Positions 1-8,212 of a DNA stretch of 17,500 nucleotides are shown one piece after another. Each line of letters begins with the position of its first letter. Positions within the stretch are counted from its first letter, which is position 1. The position numbers and the translations under genes were made by a program. The stretch is from contig JAWQFJ010012242.1 in NCBI GenBank assembly GCA_034096865.1, positions 17,501 through 35,000 of the forward strand, in the 5' to 3' direction. Source of the DNA: Theodoxus fluviatilis. Its lineage: Eukaryota > Mollusca > Gastropoda > Cycloneritida > Neritidae. Under the pieces are notes generated by a model, which saw only the letters and a program-made list of their open reading frames with translations, ran no database searches and was not told the origin of the DNA.

Positions 1-29
1 CTCACATACATATCGCTTTCAAGAAATAC

Positions 30-37
30 TATAAAAA
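30..37 (+). promoter_or_regulatory. TATA-like box in a CpG-richer 5' region
   Basis: The motif TATAAAAA lies about 290 bases upstream of the ATG at 325. The following 300 bases (roughly 95-400) hold visibly more CpG dinucleotides than the AT-rich DNA further right, as expected of a promoter or 5' UTR. Transcription would start near 60-70 if this is a real core promoter. The placement is inferred; a lone TATA-like string in AT-rich DNA can occur by chance. Confidence 0.25.
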
Positions 38-324
38 CCCTTGCACGTACTTGCATTCTGCTATTCATACACTATAACCTTTATTCCTCACGCACGTGGC
101 ATAGCTACAACACTCACTATACATGTGTATCTCGCACAAGCGCTCCGGGGGAGACACGCGAAAACGGGGAGATCACTCTGTCGGAAATCTCGCTAAAATC
201 AGCCGAGTGCGCGGTCTTATTAATGTATGGTCTTTGATGTGATTCACTCCTGAACGGCCAATTTGGGGCGTGCTTCACTCAGCGCTGAGCAGCGCTCTGC
301 ATCACCGATCCGAGATGATGCAGA

Positions 325-510
325 ATGATTTTGCAGCAGATTCAAAATGGCGTCTTCGATCCCGCACTGGCCGTCGATGCGAAAATAACCCTCAGAAACA
401 TCATTTTGGGACTGGAACGGGCTTTACTTGCCCCAAACGCTCTTAATGTGCGAGTAATGGCAAGTAAGGATGACACAGTAGTGGACTTTATTCATGCAGA
501 ATACATTTAA
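325..510 (+). CDS. possible first coding exon, unidentified protein
   Basis: An open frame of 61 codons starts with MILQQIQNGVFDP and lies in CpG-richer DNA downstream of a TATA-like box. The first 46 residues have a normal globular mix (DAKITLRNIILGLERALLAP). I do not recognise the family. A splice donor, CAA|GTAAGG, sits after position 463 and leaves one extra base. That matches the phase of the candidate exon at 4064, so the real coding part may be 325-463 and the rest intron. Overlapping ATGs at 315 and 318 open a 43-codon frame, and ATGGCG at 349 has a good start context but only 13 codons, so the true start is uncertain. It could also be a chance ORF. Confidence 0.3.
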   Translation: MILQQIQNGVFDPALAVDAKITLRNIILGLERALLAPNALNVRVMASKDDTVVDFIHAEYI

Positions 511-519
511 ACGTGCATA

Positions 520-1190
520 AATGATGTATGTGGCAAAGAAAACACTTTCTTAGCGTCTATCAACACAACATGGGGCGCAGAAGATTTACCTCCCCTTTAA
601 CAAGTGAAGCGCAGCACAAGTATATATCTGTAGGTGTTCAGGAGAGGCAAAGAGCGCTCAATCGCCAACATGAAGCGCTCAGTACTCCTGAACAAGCCTT
701 AGGTGTATGTGTATATGCATGTGTATGTAAACGCCTGCTTGTGAATGCAAATGTGCATGCATCCATGTGTGTTTGTATGCTTTATGCATGTTAGTGGGGC
801 ACAAGCACTCGAACCTGAAGATTTAGGAACACTCTTTATTGGCGTTTTCAGTCACAAATTTCCATGGCATGAAAAAAGAAGTCATATTTTCATTACAAGC
901 ACAGTAAAAATTAGCCAAATATGACTAAAGCTACTCAGTTAGCTCTCTTTGCACTCACAAATGCCCCATGGCATGGCCACAAAGCAGTCATCAAAACTCA
1001 AAGTTTTCACAACCAATAGGCACTTCCTAGCAGTTCAGTCTGGTCCAGCTTATTCCTGCATGCCCTTGGGCCATCTGCAGGTTCCACACCTTACATCTTT
1101 GTCCCATCACCTCTGCAAGGACAGGGGAAGCACACTCAAGACACACGTGCTGCAAGAACACAGACCACCTACTTAATTGCCAAGATGGAG
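520..1190. other. non-coding stretch, no gene seen
   Basis: No convincing exon is visible. Positions 700-790 are an impure TG-rich tract (GTGTATGTGTATATGCATGTG and similar). The short ORFs here come from that low-complexity sequence or look random in composition. Confidence 0.5.
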
Positions 1191-1373
1191 GGATGGATGT
1201 AGTTTTATGGCCCATCACCCTCTGTAGGCTATGTAAGGCCATTGGTCACAATCAATCATTAGAGCAGGTTGGAATAAGAAACGTCAAGTGACATGTCTCT
1301 CCTAGTTTTTCACCTCTTATGAATCCCTTAGGGAGACACAGTGGGTCTATTCTTACCCCCAACTTGCAGGGGG
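1191..1373 (-). mobile_element. SINE-like element, copy 1
   Basis: This stretch aligns along its length with 10299-10469. Shared blocks on the plus strand are GGATGGATG, TTTTATGGC, TGTAGGCTATGTA, CACCTCTTATGAATC (versus CGCCTCTTACGAATC) and GTGGGTCTATTCTTAC, then a C-rich, G-rich pair. On the minus strand it reads TAAGAATAGACCCAC, then ATAAGAGGTGA, and ends in GGGCCATAAAACTACATCC. From memory this matches a conserved SINE core seen in several molluscs, including tails of the form GCCGTAAAACTAAACTCAC. No tRNA-like head was found on the minus-strand 5' side, so the copy is probably 5'-truncated or fused to other sequence. Confidence 0.6.
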
Positions 1374-1533
1374 ATTTCTAAATGGAGAGTGCAGTGACAT
1401 GTACACTACATTCATGCACTGCTCTCCAGTTGCTATCTCCACCTTTTCCAGTTTCCAGTCTTCTTTGGCCTCTGATACCTCATCCACTGGGTAATTGTCA
1501 TATAGCAACCTCCTCACACTGACATGTGCAAGT
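1353..1533 (-). CDS. possible terminal exon ending inside a SINE
   Basis: On the minus strand a strong acceptor (TTATCATTTTTTCATTGTTAAG) is followed by an open frame from 1530 to a TAA at 1355-1353. The peptide includes VRRLLYDNYPVDEVSEAKED and WKLEKVEIATGEQ, a credible charged protein composition. The last few codons and the stop fall inside the C/G-rich end of SINE copy 1, so the element may supply the stop. I do not recognise the protein. No upstream partner exon was established. Decayed coding sequence or chance are alternatives. Confidence 0.25.
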
Positions 1534-1759
1534 CTTAACAATGAAAAAATGATAACAAAGTCAACTTGGCTTTATCAGTACATGTATCTTTGCTTAGGAC
1601 CACTTGTAGCTATTGCAGTGGTCAACAGGTCTATGATTTATGACTGTGTGATGACATCAAATATTCTCCTGAAGCAAGTTTTAGACCAACTGGTCTTTAC
1701 TACTGGACAACCACATTTAGCCAGGTTAGTCAGACAGGAATAGCAAAAAGCTCAGGGGA

Positions 1760-1829
1760 AATACAATACAATACAATACAATACAATACAATACAATACA
1801 ATGTAATACAAAAACAATACAATACAATA
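1760..1829. repeat. (AATAC)n pentanucleotide microsatellite
   Basis: Nearly perfect AATAC/ATACA units run from 1760 to 1802. An interruption (ATGTAATACAAAA) and a few more units follow to about 1829. Confidence 0.95.
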
Positions 1830-1894
1830 TGATAAATAGATCCCAGGAACATTTCTCTTGCTACTATTCCAAAATGTATTCTCTAACACATAGA

Positions 1895-1966
1895 AACACA
1901 CACACATACATGCACAATCACACACACAAACACAAACGCACACATGCACACAAACACACATGCACA

Positions 1967-2018
<52 letters not shown>
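1895..2018. repeat. (CA)n microsatellite with impure left flank
   Basis: The left part (1895-1969) mixes CA units with ATGCAC and AAACAC interruptions. A pure run of about 24 CA units spans 1970-2018. ORFs on both strands here are purely low-complexity (poly-TH or poly-CV). Confidence 0.97.
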
Positions 2019-2021
<3 letters not shown>

Positions 2022-2167
2022 CCAACAGTCAGAATAACATGAATACTAGAGAGCACTCTGAGACTGAGAACCTCCACCAAGGAATCCACAATTTCTCTTC
2101 CATGAAGTCTAGTTCAGTTTAGCATCTGCTGGAGGTCAATGAGTGCTGAATGCATACATCTGCATCA

Positions 2168-2338
2168 TCAGTAGTTTGACATCAATAGCTTTGTGATGTG
2201 TGACAACAATTCTCTTCCTGCTTGTAATTGCAAAACAACATAACAGATGAGCTCGCCAATTTCACAGATTGTTCTTTGGGTGAAACCCTCAGACCTTGCA
2301 CCCATTTTTATCACAATCCATTTGGAACTCTGAGTCAT
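2168..2338 (-). CDS. short unidentified ORF, weak candidate exon
   Basis: A 56-codon minus-strand frame starts MTQSSKWIVIKMGARSEG and ends at TGA (2170-2168). An in-frame TAG lies six codons upstream of the ATG. Composition is protein-like, but no convincing donor is seen before the stop and the upstream acceptor has a poor pyrimidine tract. I do not recognise it. Most likely chance or decayed coding DNA. Confidence 0.15.
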   Translation of the reverse strand: MTQSSKWIVIKMGARSEGFTQRTICEIGELICYVVLQLQAGRELLSHITKLLMSNY

Positions 2339-3457
2339 TTTCCCAAATAACTACTCACCAATATTAACAGCAAAGTGAGGGAGCACAAGAAAAAAATATA
2401 ATATGCGGAAAGTCATAAGAAGAATAAAGGCCAATGGTTACATGACAACACTTACTTTCACTGTAACATCAGTATAAAAAAGAAGCCTATGCATATCAGG
2501 AAAAGGAAGCAAGGGATAAACAAAAGTCTGAAAATACAAGCTGTGCTCCACAGTCTCTTGTTCAAATGTCAGGTAGCTTCAGAAACAAAAGAGTTCATCC
2601 GTATTGCTCTGTATCATAAGATTTTTCCTCAGGGCTTTTTCCTTTCTACAAGCAAACCCAATGTTCTCTCTTCTACACAACTCACGATATTACATAACAC
2701 ATTCTCATCTCTTTTTTCTGTCTGAGTTTTTTCCCCACAAAAATAAACAAACTTTCAAACTATATCGCCAGTAATTTCCATCAAATGTGTGCAAGAGCTT
2801 AGTCAGCTTCAAACTGTGCTGCCTTCACAGACATATACATTCATGGGCATCTCAGGAAAACCAGGCTCACAAATCACATGGAAACATTTGGAGAAAGTGA
2901 CACAATCATTTATCTGATGACAAAACAAAGAAGTCTGGGATGCTTCAAAACCTTCTAATAGATATTTGGCCTGTTCTACAATTTGGCTACTCATCAAAAA
3001 GTGTTTAAATGCTACACCCCATCCTCACCCTCCCACATCAATTTTTTTAAGGAAAAAAGAAAGAACACTACTAACTCCAGCCTCCCTTTCATTGAGACAT
3101 ACACACTGGAAAATTGTCAGTAGTTGCAGATTTGAAAGAGAGCATGTACCTTGAAATTTGTGATCCGACGTTGAATTAGGCCTACTTATGTCAAACATTC
3201 AAAACTAAAATCAGGAAATACTTATAAAATTCTAGGTTTTGTCATCAGGGAGCAATTTTGAGCAATCTACAGAAAACTTCCACAGCAATTTCACTTGCAT
3301 GTTCCCAATAGTTTCCTCTGTGTAGTTTTCACACAAGCTCTTCAATGGCAAGCACACCTTATGACCAGAGCTTCTGGAAACAGGTGCTCTTCAAACATTC
3401 ATTGACAGTCTTTACATTTACTTGGGTTGCTTTATTCACTAACTCAGTTCTCAAGAT
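2339..3457. other. AT-rich intron-like or intergenic DNA
   Basis: No clear gene. A minus-strand frame at 2809-2997 has a mixed composition (KYLLEGFEAS, ICEPGFPEMP) with a possible acceptor (TTTGTTTTGTCATCAG), but no supporting donor or family match, so it is not called as a gene. Confidence 0.4.
3431..3436 (-). terminator. AATAAA polyadenylation signal
   Basis: TTTATT on the plus strand reads AATAAA on the minus strand, 22 bases beyond the stop of the candidate exon at 3458-3673. The motif is common in AT-rich DNA, so its value depends on that exon being real. Confidence 0.3.
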
Positions 3458-3673
3458 TCAACCTTTGTCCCTTTGAAACATCATGCAATGTTTCTTTGTG
3501 TAGTTTGCTATCACCTCCACAGGCAGCTCTGTGCTAGCAATGGGATCCCTGGTAAGGTACTTCTCAAACCAGCCAAGCATGCATGCCCTACGTAGACAGC
3601 ACAGACTGGACTGGCTGGGGTGTGTCCAGTGGATGAACCATGGTGGGATTCCAAAGCACCTCCTGTCATCAGT
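3458..3673 (-). CDS. possible 3'-terminal exon, unidentified protein
   Basis: Read on the minus strand, an acceptor-like sequence (GGCTGTTTGTAGTTTGCCTTAG) is followed by 71 codons and a TGA at 3460-3458. Peptide segments are GIPPWFIHWTHPSQ, MLGWFEKYLTRDPIASTELP and VEVIANYTKKHCMMF. The composition, with several Trp, Cys and His residues and few simple runs, looks like real protein. An AATAAA (plus-strand TTTATT at 3431-3436) lies 22 bases after the stop, as in a short 3' UTR. I could not assign a family or find its upstream exons. A decayed gene copy is an alternative. Confidence 0.35.
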   Translation of the reverse strand, partial: TDDRRCFGIPPWFIHWTHPSQSSLCCLRRACMLGWFEKYLTRDPIASTELPVEVIANYTKKHCMMFQRDKG

Positions 3674-3697
3674 CTAAGGCAAACTACAAACAGCCAG

Positions 3698-3723
3698 GAT
3701 GGGTGGATGGATGGATGGATGGA
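3698..3723. repeat. (GGAT)n microsatellite
   Basis: Five to six GGAT units (GGGTGGATGGATGGATGGAT) sit just beyond the candidate acceptor of the minus-strand exon. Similar GATGG strings also end both SINE copies. Confidence 0.85.
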
Positions 3724-4063
3724 AAGATGGAGTTATACTAGTCTAAATAGATTGTACATTTTGTAACTTTATATACTTATAATTCAGTAGAAAAAATATG
3801 TTATTATTCTTCCTAGAAAAACCTGTTGAGTAATGGAAGGACAATTTTCATAGTGCACTTTCTATGGCTCATTGCCAGCTTGAAGTATCTGGCTGGTGTT
3901 CTGACCTGCTTTCATTGATTCTTTGGCTGTAAATATTTGAAATACAGTCCTATCCACTTTGCTTGACCTGGTTACATTGACATGATATGTCAAGCTAACT
4001 GGAGAGGATTAGATAAACATTTTAAGGAACAGTGATTTTTTAATTCAATCTTATTTTTCACAG

Positions 4064-4338
4064 ATGCAGTAAGACTTGTGCCTTCAAAAACGATAAAAAA
4101 GAAGGTGAAGAAAGCCATCCAACAATGGTTTCAAGGTGCTCGTGATCAAGATGGCGGCCAGGAGAGGAGATGGCCACAACAATGGTTTCAAGGTGCTCGT
4201 GATCAAGATGGCGGCCAGGAGAGGAGATGGCCACAACAATGGTTTCAAGGTGCTCGTGATCAAGATGGCGGCCAGGAGAGGAGATGGCCACAGGAACTCC
4301 TAGCAGTTGCTCCCCCAGCAGAAACTGGAGAAAATTAA
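4064..4338 (+). CDS. possible terminal exon with three identical 19-residue repeats
   Basis: A pyrimidine-rich acceptor (TTCAATCTTATTTTTCACAG) ends at 4063. From 4066 an open frame of 90 codons runs to TAA at 4336-4338. It begins AVRLVPSKTIKKKVKKAI, a lysine-rich amphipathic segment, then has three copies of a 19-residue unit (QQWFQGARDQDGG then QERRWP), then a short tail ELLAVAPPAETGEN. The frame has no ATG at its start, as expected of an internal or terminal exon. Its phase (two bases before the first full codon) fits the donor after 463, which would give a protein of about 137 residues with a 3.6-kb intron. I do not recognise the family. No polyadenylation signal is obvious downstream. The frame could be a repeat artefact. 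Confidence 0.4.
4123..4293. repeat. 57-bp tandem repeat, three copies
   Basis: Three head-to-tail copies begin at each CAATGGTTTCAAGGTGCTCG and are identical to the eye. The unit length of 57 is divisible by three, so it keeps one frame on each strand. Each copy contains CAAGATGGCGGCC. The sequence before copy 1 (GCCATC instead of GGCCACAA) differs, marking the array edge. Identity between copies suggests a recent expansion. Confidence 0.95.
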
Positions 4339-4599
4339 GTTAGGAGGGAAGAACGTGACAGAGAAACAGAAAAATGATCTCCTGTAGAACTGCCAAAACT
4401 GTTTCTTTGTTTTTTTGGTTAATGTTTTTCCTGTTTAATGCTAGTTAGGAAGCAAAAGATGTACATTGTTTGTTTTTTCTTGTGGGAGTTGTTTCATTTC
4501 TGAATCGCATGGGAAGAAAAGTATGTTATGATCATTCATCATCCATTTATTTGTGGTAAACTTTAACAATGGCCTTTTTGAGGTAAATTCAAGGCCAGA

Positions 4600-4990
4600 A
4601 ATATTGTAATTGTGAACATAACATTCCTTTTTGTGAAACTGAGAGTGAACATGACACCTTTTGTGAAATCAAGGTTGAACATAAAATTGGCTTTTGTGAA
4701 AATGAGAATGTAAACGGCATCTTTTGTAAAATCAAATGTGAAGATAACATTGCCTTATGTGAAATTGAAAATGAAAAAATCTTTTGTGAAATCAAGTGTA
4801 AACATAACAGTGTCTATTGTGTAACCTTGTCTGAACATGAAGTTGTCTTTGATATGACCTCATATGACCAAAACTGCATTTTGTGTAATCTAATCTGAAT
4901 ATACCAGTGCCTTCTATTTTAATGTTGTCTGAACATAATCTCTTTATGTAATTCAGAGTGATCATAATGGTGTCTTTTGTAAAATCTAGT
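4600..4990. repeat. decayed 31-36 bp tandem repeat
   Basis: About a dozen diverged units of the form CTTTTGTGAAATCAAGTGTG then AACATAACATTG are recognisable. Examples begin near 4632, 4660, 4693, 4724, 4787 and 4817, with later units more worn (TTTTGTGTAATCTAATCTGA). The minus-strand ORF over it, with repeated SQK strings, is a by-product because the spacing is not a fixed multiple of three. Confidence 0.75.
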
Positions 4991-4998
4991 CTGAATAT

Positions 4999-5796
4999 AA
5001 TGTAGCGGCACCAGCATTGACGTTGCCGGGGCTACGGTGCAGGTTTTGGAAACTTTTCCCCTGCCTCCCAAGTGTTGTGAGCGGCAGAGGCACAGAGGGA
5101 CATGGAGTCAGTCGGTTCCCATTTCATCCATTTATTCAGTAGCTGCAAGAATGAGTCCATACTCCATTATGCTCTACTCTACTCTGCTCTAAGCACAAGT
5201 CACAGGTCACCTCAATATATTCCATAAAACCGGAAAACACCGGGTTCCGGGGAGGGGTCAAGAGAAAGGCGTGGCATGGGACGGAGAGGGTGCGGGATGG
5301 GGATGGGGGTGGTACCAGGAATGCGTGGGAAGAGGGGGGGGGGGGGGGGGAGCTAGAGTGGGCATCTGCTGTCCAAGAACTTGGGAGGGGCCAGATGTCC
5401 AGAAGAAACAGAGTGGTGACACGAAGGCGTGCAAGTGAGGGTGGAAAGGCGAGGCTGGCATGGGAGGGTATGGCTTTAGGAGGCATTTGTGTCCAAGAGT
5501 CTGGTGCGGCAATGGAATTGGAGAGTATGTTTATAATGAAAGAAAAACAGTGCTGAGTGGGCAGCTGAACTGACCACATGATATAACAGACTGAAAAATA
5601 GGAGCGGCTCATGCACAGAAAGCAAAGTCAGCAAAGTTGTGTCACCCTGTTACAATAACTTGTAGCAATTTGTTTACTTCAACATCTTTGCACTTCAAGA
5701 TTTTGTACATATTTTCTGCATTACATTTTCCCCTGAACTTGCATGTATGCATAGCAAACAGAAGTGTTTTAGATCTACCCCTTTGTTCATCCATGT
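4999..5796. other. non-coding stretch with G-rich segment
   Basis: Base composition changes sharply at 5001 (TGTAGCGGCACCAGCATTGACG), suggesting an element boundary. No gene is supported. A TTTATT at about 5131 would be AATAAA on the minus strand. Positions 5269-5350 are purine-rich and end in 17 consecutive G. Minus-strand proline-rich ORFs here come from that skew. Confidence 0.4.
5334..5350. repeat. poly-G run of 17
   Basis: Seventeen consecutive G on the plus strand follow a G-rich stretch (GGGATGGGGATGGGGGTGG). Long G runs are unusual and are also prone to sequencing-length error. Confidence 0.9.
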
Positions 5797-5830
5797 CAAT
5801 ATTGGCTCCCCCCCCCCCACCCCCACCCCC
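5797..5830. repeat. left flanking direct repeat and C-rich tract
   Basis: CAATATTGGCTCCCC at 5797-5811 is repeated exactly at 6612-6626 on the other side of the 31-bp array. It runs into a C-rich tract up to the first array unit. Confidence 0.85.
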
Positions 5831-6611
5831 ATGCCTTGTTTGGCCAGTGACTGCTGTCCCCATGCCTTGTTTGGCCAGTGACTGGTGTCCCCATGCCTTG
5901 TGTGGTCAGTGACTGCTGTCCCCATGTCTTGTGTGGCCAGTGACTGCTGTCCCCATGTCTTGTGTGGTCAGTGACTGCTGTCTCCATGTCTTGTGTGGTC
6001 AGTGACTGCTGTCCCCATGTCTTGTGTGGTCAGTGACTGCTGTCCCCATGTCTTGTGTGGCCAGTGACTGCTGTCCCCATGTCTTGTGTGGCCAGTGACT
6101 GCTGTCCCCATGTCTTGTGTGGTCAGTGACTGCTGTCTTCATGCCTTGTGTGGCCAGTGACTGCTGTCCCCATGTCTTGTGTGGTCAGTGACTGCTGTCT
6201 TCATGCCTTGTGTGGCCAGTGACTGCTGTCCCCATGTCTTGTGTGGTCAGTGACTGCTGTCCCCATGTCTTGTGTGGCCAGTGACTGGTGTCCCCATGCC
6301 TTGTGTGGTCAGTGACTGGTGTCCCCATGTCTTGTGTGGCCAGTGACTGCTGTCCCCATGTCTTGTGTGGCCAGTGACTGCTGTCCCCATGTCTTGTGTG
6401 GCCAGTGACTGGTGTCCCCATGTCTTGTGTGGTCAGTGACTGGTGTCCCCATGTCTTGTGTGGTCAGTGACTGCTGTCCCCATGTCTTGTGTGGCCAGTG
6501 ACTGCTGTCCCCATGTCTTGTGTGGTCAGTGACTGCTGTCCCCATGTGGCCAGTGACTGGTGTCCCCATGCCTTGTGTGGCCAGTGACTGCTGTCCCCAT
6601 GTCTTGTGTGG
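5831..6611. repeat. 31-bp minisatellite, about 25 copies
   Basis: Units begin with ATG(T/C)CTTGTGTGG, then (C/T)CAGTGACTG, and recur every 31 bases at 5831, 5862, 5893 and so on to 6599. Variation is confined to a few positions (CCT/TCT, GGC/GGT, CTGC/CTGG, CCC/TTC). A 62-bp dimer pattern appears around 6110-6233. The unit starting at 6544 lacks 7 bp. The first two units carry GTTTGG and are the most diverged. Because 31 is not a multiple of three, the long minus-strand ORFs (WPHKTWGQQS-type) are not genes. Confidence 0.97.
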
Positions 6612-6626
6612 CAATATTGGCTCCCC
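6612..6626. repeat. right flanking direct repeat of the 31-bp array
   Basis: This is an exact 15-base copy of 5797-5811 (CAATATTGGCTCCCC), followed again by C-rich sequence (ACTCCCCCCTTTCCC). The last array unit is cut after TGTGTGG and joins directly to it. Confidence 0.85.
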
Positions 6627-6900
6627 ACTCCCCCCTTTCCCTTTTTTAAAAAATCAAACGACTAAAGATAACTCCATAAGTAGCAGTATATACTATTTGT
6701 ATGATCTGAGAAGTTCAATGTTGACTTTCAAGACAAAGTTTTTGTTGTTCGATGGACTTCTATGCCTCCTCTTGGCTGTTGGCCGTTTCCTGATTCAAAG
6801 TGTTTTTGTGACATGGCATATTTATTGTTTTGAATTTGAATGGTCTAAAGATGAAACTTGTATAATAAAGAAGTAAAAGCTGGAACTGGATGGTTGGTGT
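6627..6900. other. AT-rich non-coding spacer
   Basis: An AT-rich spacer separates the two large arrays. No gene is supported; the plus-strand ORF through it starts inside the 31-bp array. Confidence 0.5.
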
Positions 6901-6902
6901 TC

Positions 6903-8212
6903 CACTGAGTGGGTATGAACGGGCCATTCAGGTAAAGGCACGGCAAGTGCTGCGGCACGAACGGGCTAATGTGTGGTATGAACGGGCCATTCAGGATAAG
7001 GCAGGGCAAGTGCCGGGCCAGCTCAGGCTTAAACGGGCAACTGCGCGGGTATGGACGGGCCAATGTGTGGGACTGAACGGGCCAATGCATGAGTATGAAC
7101 GGGCCATTCAAGATAAGGCAGGGCAAGTGCCGGGCCAGCTCAGGCTCAAACGGGCAACTGCGTGGGTATGGACGGGTTAATGTGTGGGAATGAACGGGCC
7201 AATGCATGAGTATGAACGGGCCATTCAAGATAAGGCAGGGCAAGTGCTGGGGCACACATGGGCAAATGCGTGGGAATGAACGGGTCAATGCGTGGGTATG
7301 AACGGGCCATTCAGGATAAGGCAGGGCAAGGGCTAGGGCACGCATGGTCAAATGCGTGGGAATGAATGGGCCAATGCGTGGGAATGAACGGGTCAATGCG
7401 TGGGTATGAACGGGCCATTCAGGGTAAGGGCTAGGGCACGCACGGTCAAATGCGTGGGAATGAATGGGCCAATGCGTGGGAATGAACGGGTCAATGCGTG
7501 GGTATGAACGGGCCATTCAGGGTAAGGGCTAGGGCACGCACGGGCAAATGTGTGGGAATGAACGGGCCATTCAGGGTAAGGGCTAGGGCACGCACGGGCA
7601 AATGTGTGGGAATGAACGGGCCAATGTGTGGGTATGAACGGGCAGGGCAAGTGCTAGGGCACGCACGGGCAAATGTGTGGGAATGAACGGGCCAATGCGT
7701 GGGTATGAATGGGCCATTCAGGATAAGGCAGGGCAAGGGCTAGGGCACGCACGGTCAAATGCGTGGGAATGAATGGGCCAATGCATGGGTATGAACGGCC
7801 CATTCAGGGTAAGGGCTAGGGCACGCACGGGCAAATGTGTGGGAATGAACGGGCCATTCAGGGTAAGGGCTAGGGCACGCACGGTCAAATGCGTGGGAAT
7901 GAACGGGTTAATGCGTGGGTATGAACGGGCCATTCAGGGTAAGGGCTAGGGCATGCACGGGCAAATGTGTGGGAATGAACGGGTCATTCAGGGTAAGGGC
8001 TAGGGCACACACGGGCAAATGCATGGGAATGAATGGGCCAATGCGTGGGTATGAACGGGCCATTCAGGGTAAGGGCTAGGGCACGCACGGGCAAATGTGT
8101 GGGAATGAACGGGCCAATGCGTGGGTATGAACGGGCAGGGCAAGTGCTACGGCACGCACGGGCAAATGTGTGGGAATGAATGGGCCATTCAGGATAAGGC
8201 AGGGCAAGTGCC
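6903..8212. repeat. higher-order minisatellite of 22-bp and 54-bp modules
   Basis: Two modules alternate. The short one is 22 bp (ATGAACGGGCCAATGCGTGG plus two bases). The long one is about 54 bp (ATGAACGGGCCATTCAGGGT, AAGGGCTAGGGCACGCACGG, GCAAATGTGTGGGA). Some long modules have an extra CAGGGCAAG. They combine into 76- and 98-bp higher-order units. The left edge (6903-7240) is the most diverged and carries a variant with CCGGGCCAGCTCAGGCT. The centre (7420-8100) is very uniform. The plus strand is strongly G-rich. Module lengths are not in frame together, so the 223-codon minus-strand ORF here is a by-product. Confidence 0.95.

Noticed and set aside
800..820. Possible tRNA B box (CACTCGAACCTG, minus strand)
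   Set aside because: No A box at the right distance and no cloverleaf arms can be drawn.
1752..2122. Cys/Val- and Thr/His-rich ORFs
   Set aside because: Pure translations of the CA microsatellite.
2809..2997. Minus-strand frame ending MPMNVYVCEGSTV as an exon
   Set aside because: An acceptor is possible but there is no donor, partner exon or family match. Kept only as a note in the stretch description.
5136..5612. 158-codon proline-rich minus-strand ORF
   Set aside because: The open frame follows from the G-rich plus strand and the 17-base G run. No family features, and overlapping frames are open too.
5831..6611. CRISPR-like array
   Set aside because: Units are head-to-tail with no unique spacers, in a eukaryotic setting; it is a minisatellite.
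5796..6614. Minus-strand ORFs with HWPHKTWGQQSL repeats
   Set aside because: They are products of the 31-bp array. A 31-base period cycles through all frames, so the same peptides appear in three overlapping ORFs.
6845..7516. 223-codon minus-strand ORF with repeated WPVHTHALTRSFPRIGPF-type peptide
   Set aside because: It lies wholly in the 22/54-bp minisatellite, several frames are open at once, and the module lengths break any constant frame. Open frames here follow from the repeat's lack of stop triplets.
7420..8100. Interstitial telomere
   Set aside because: GGGTAAGGGCTAGGG resembles telomeric variants but occurs once per longer module, not as a hexamer array.
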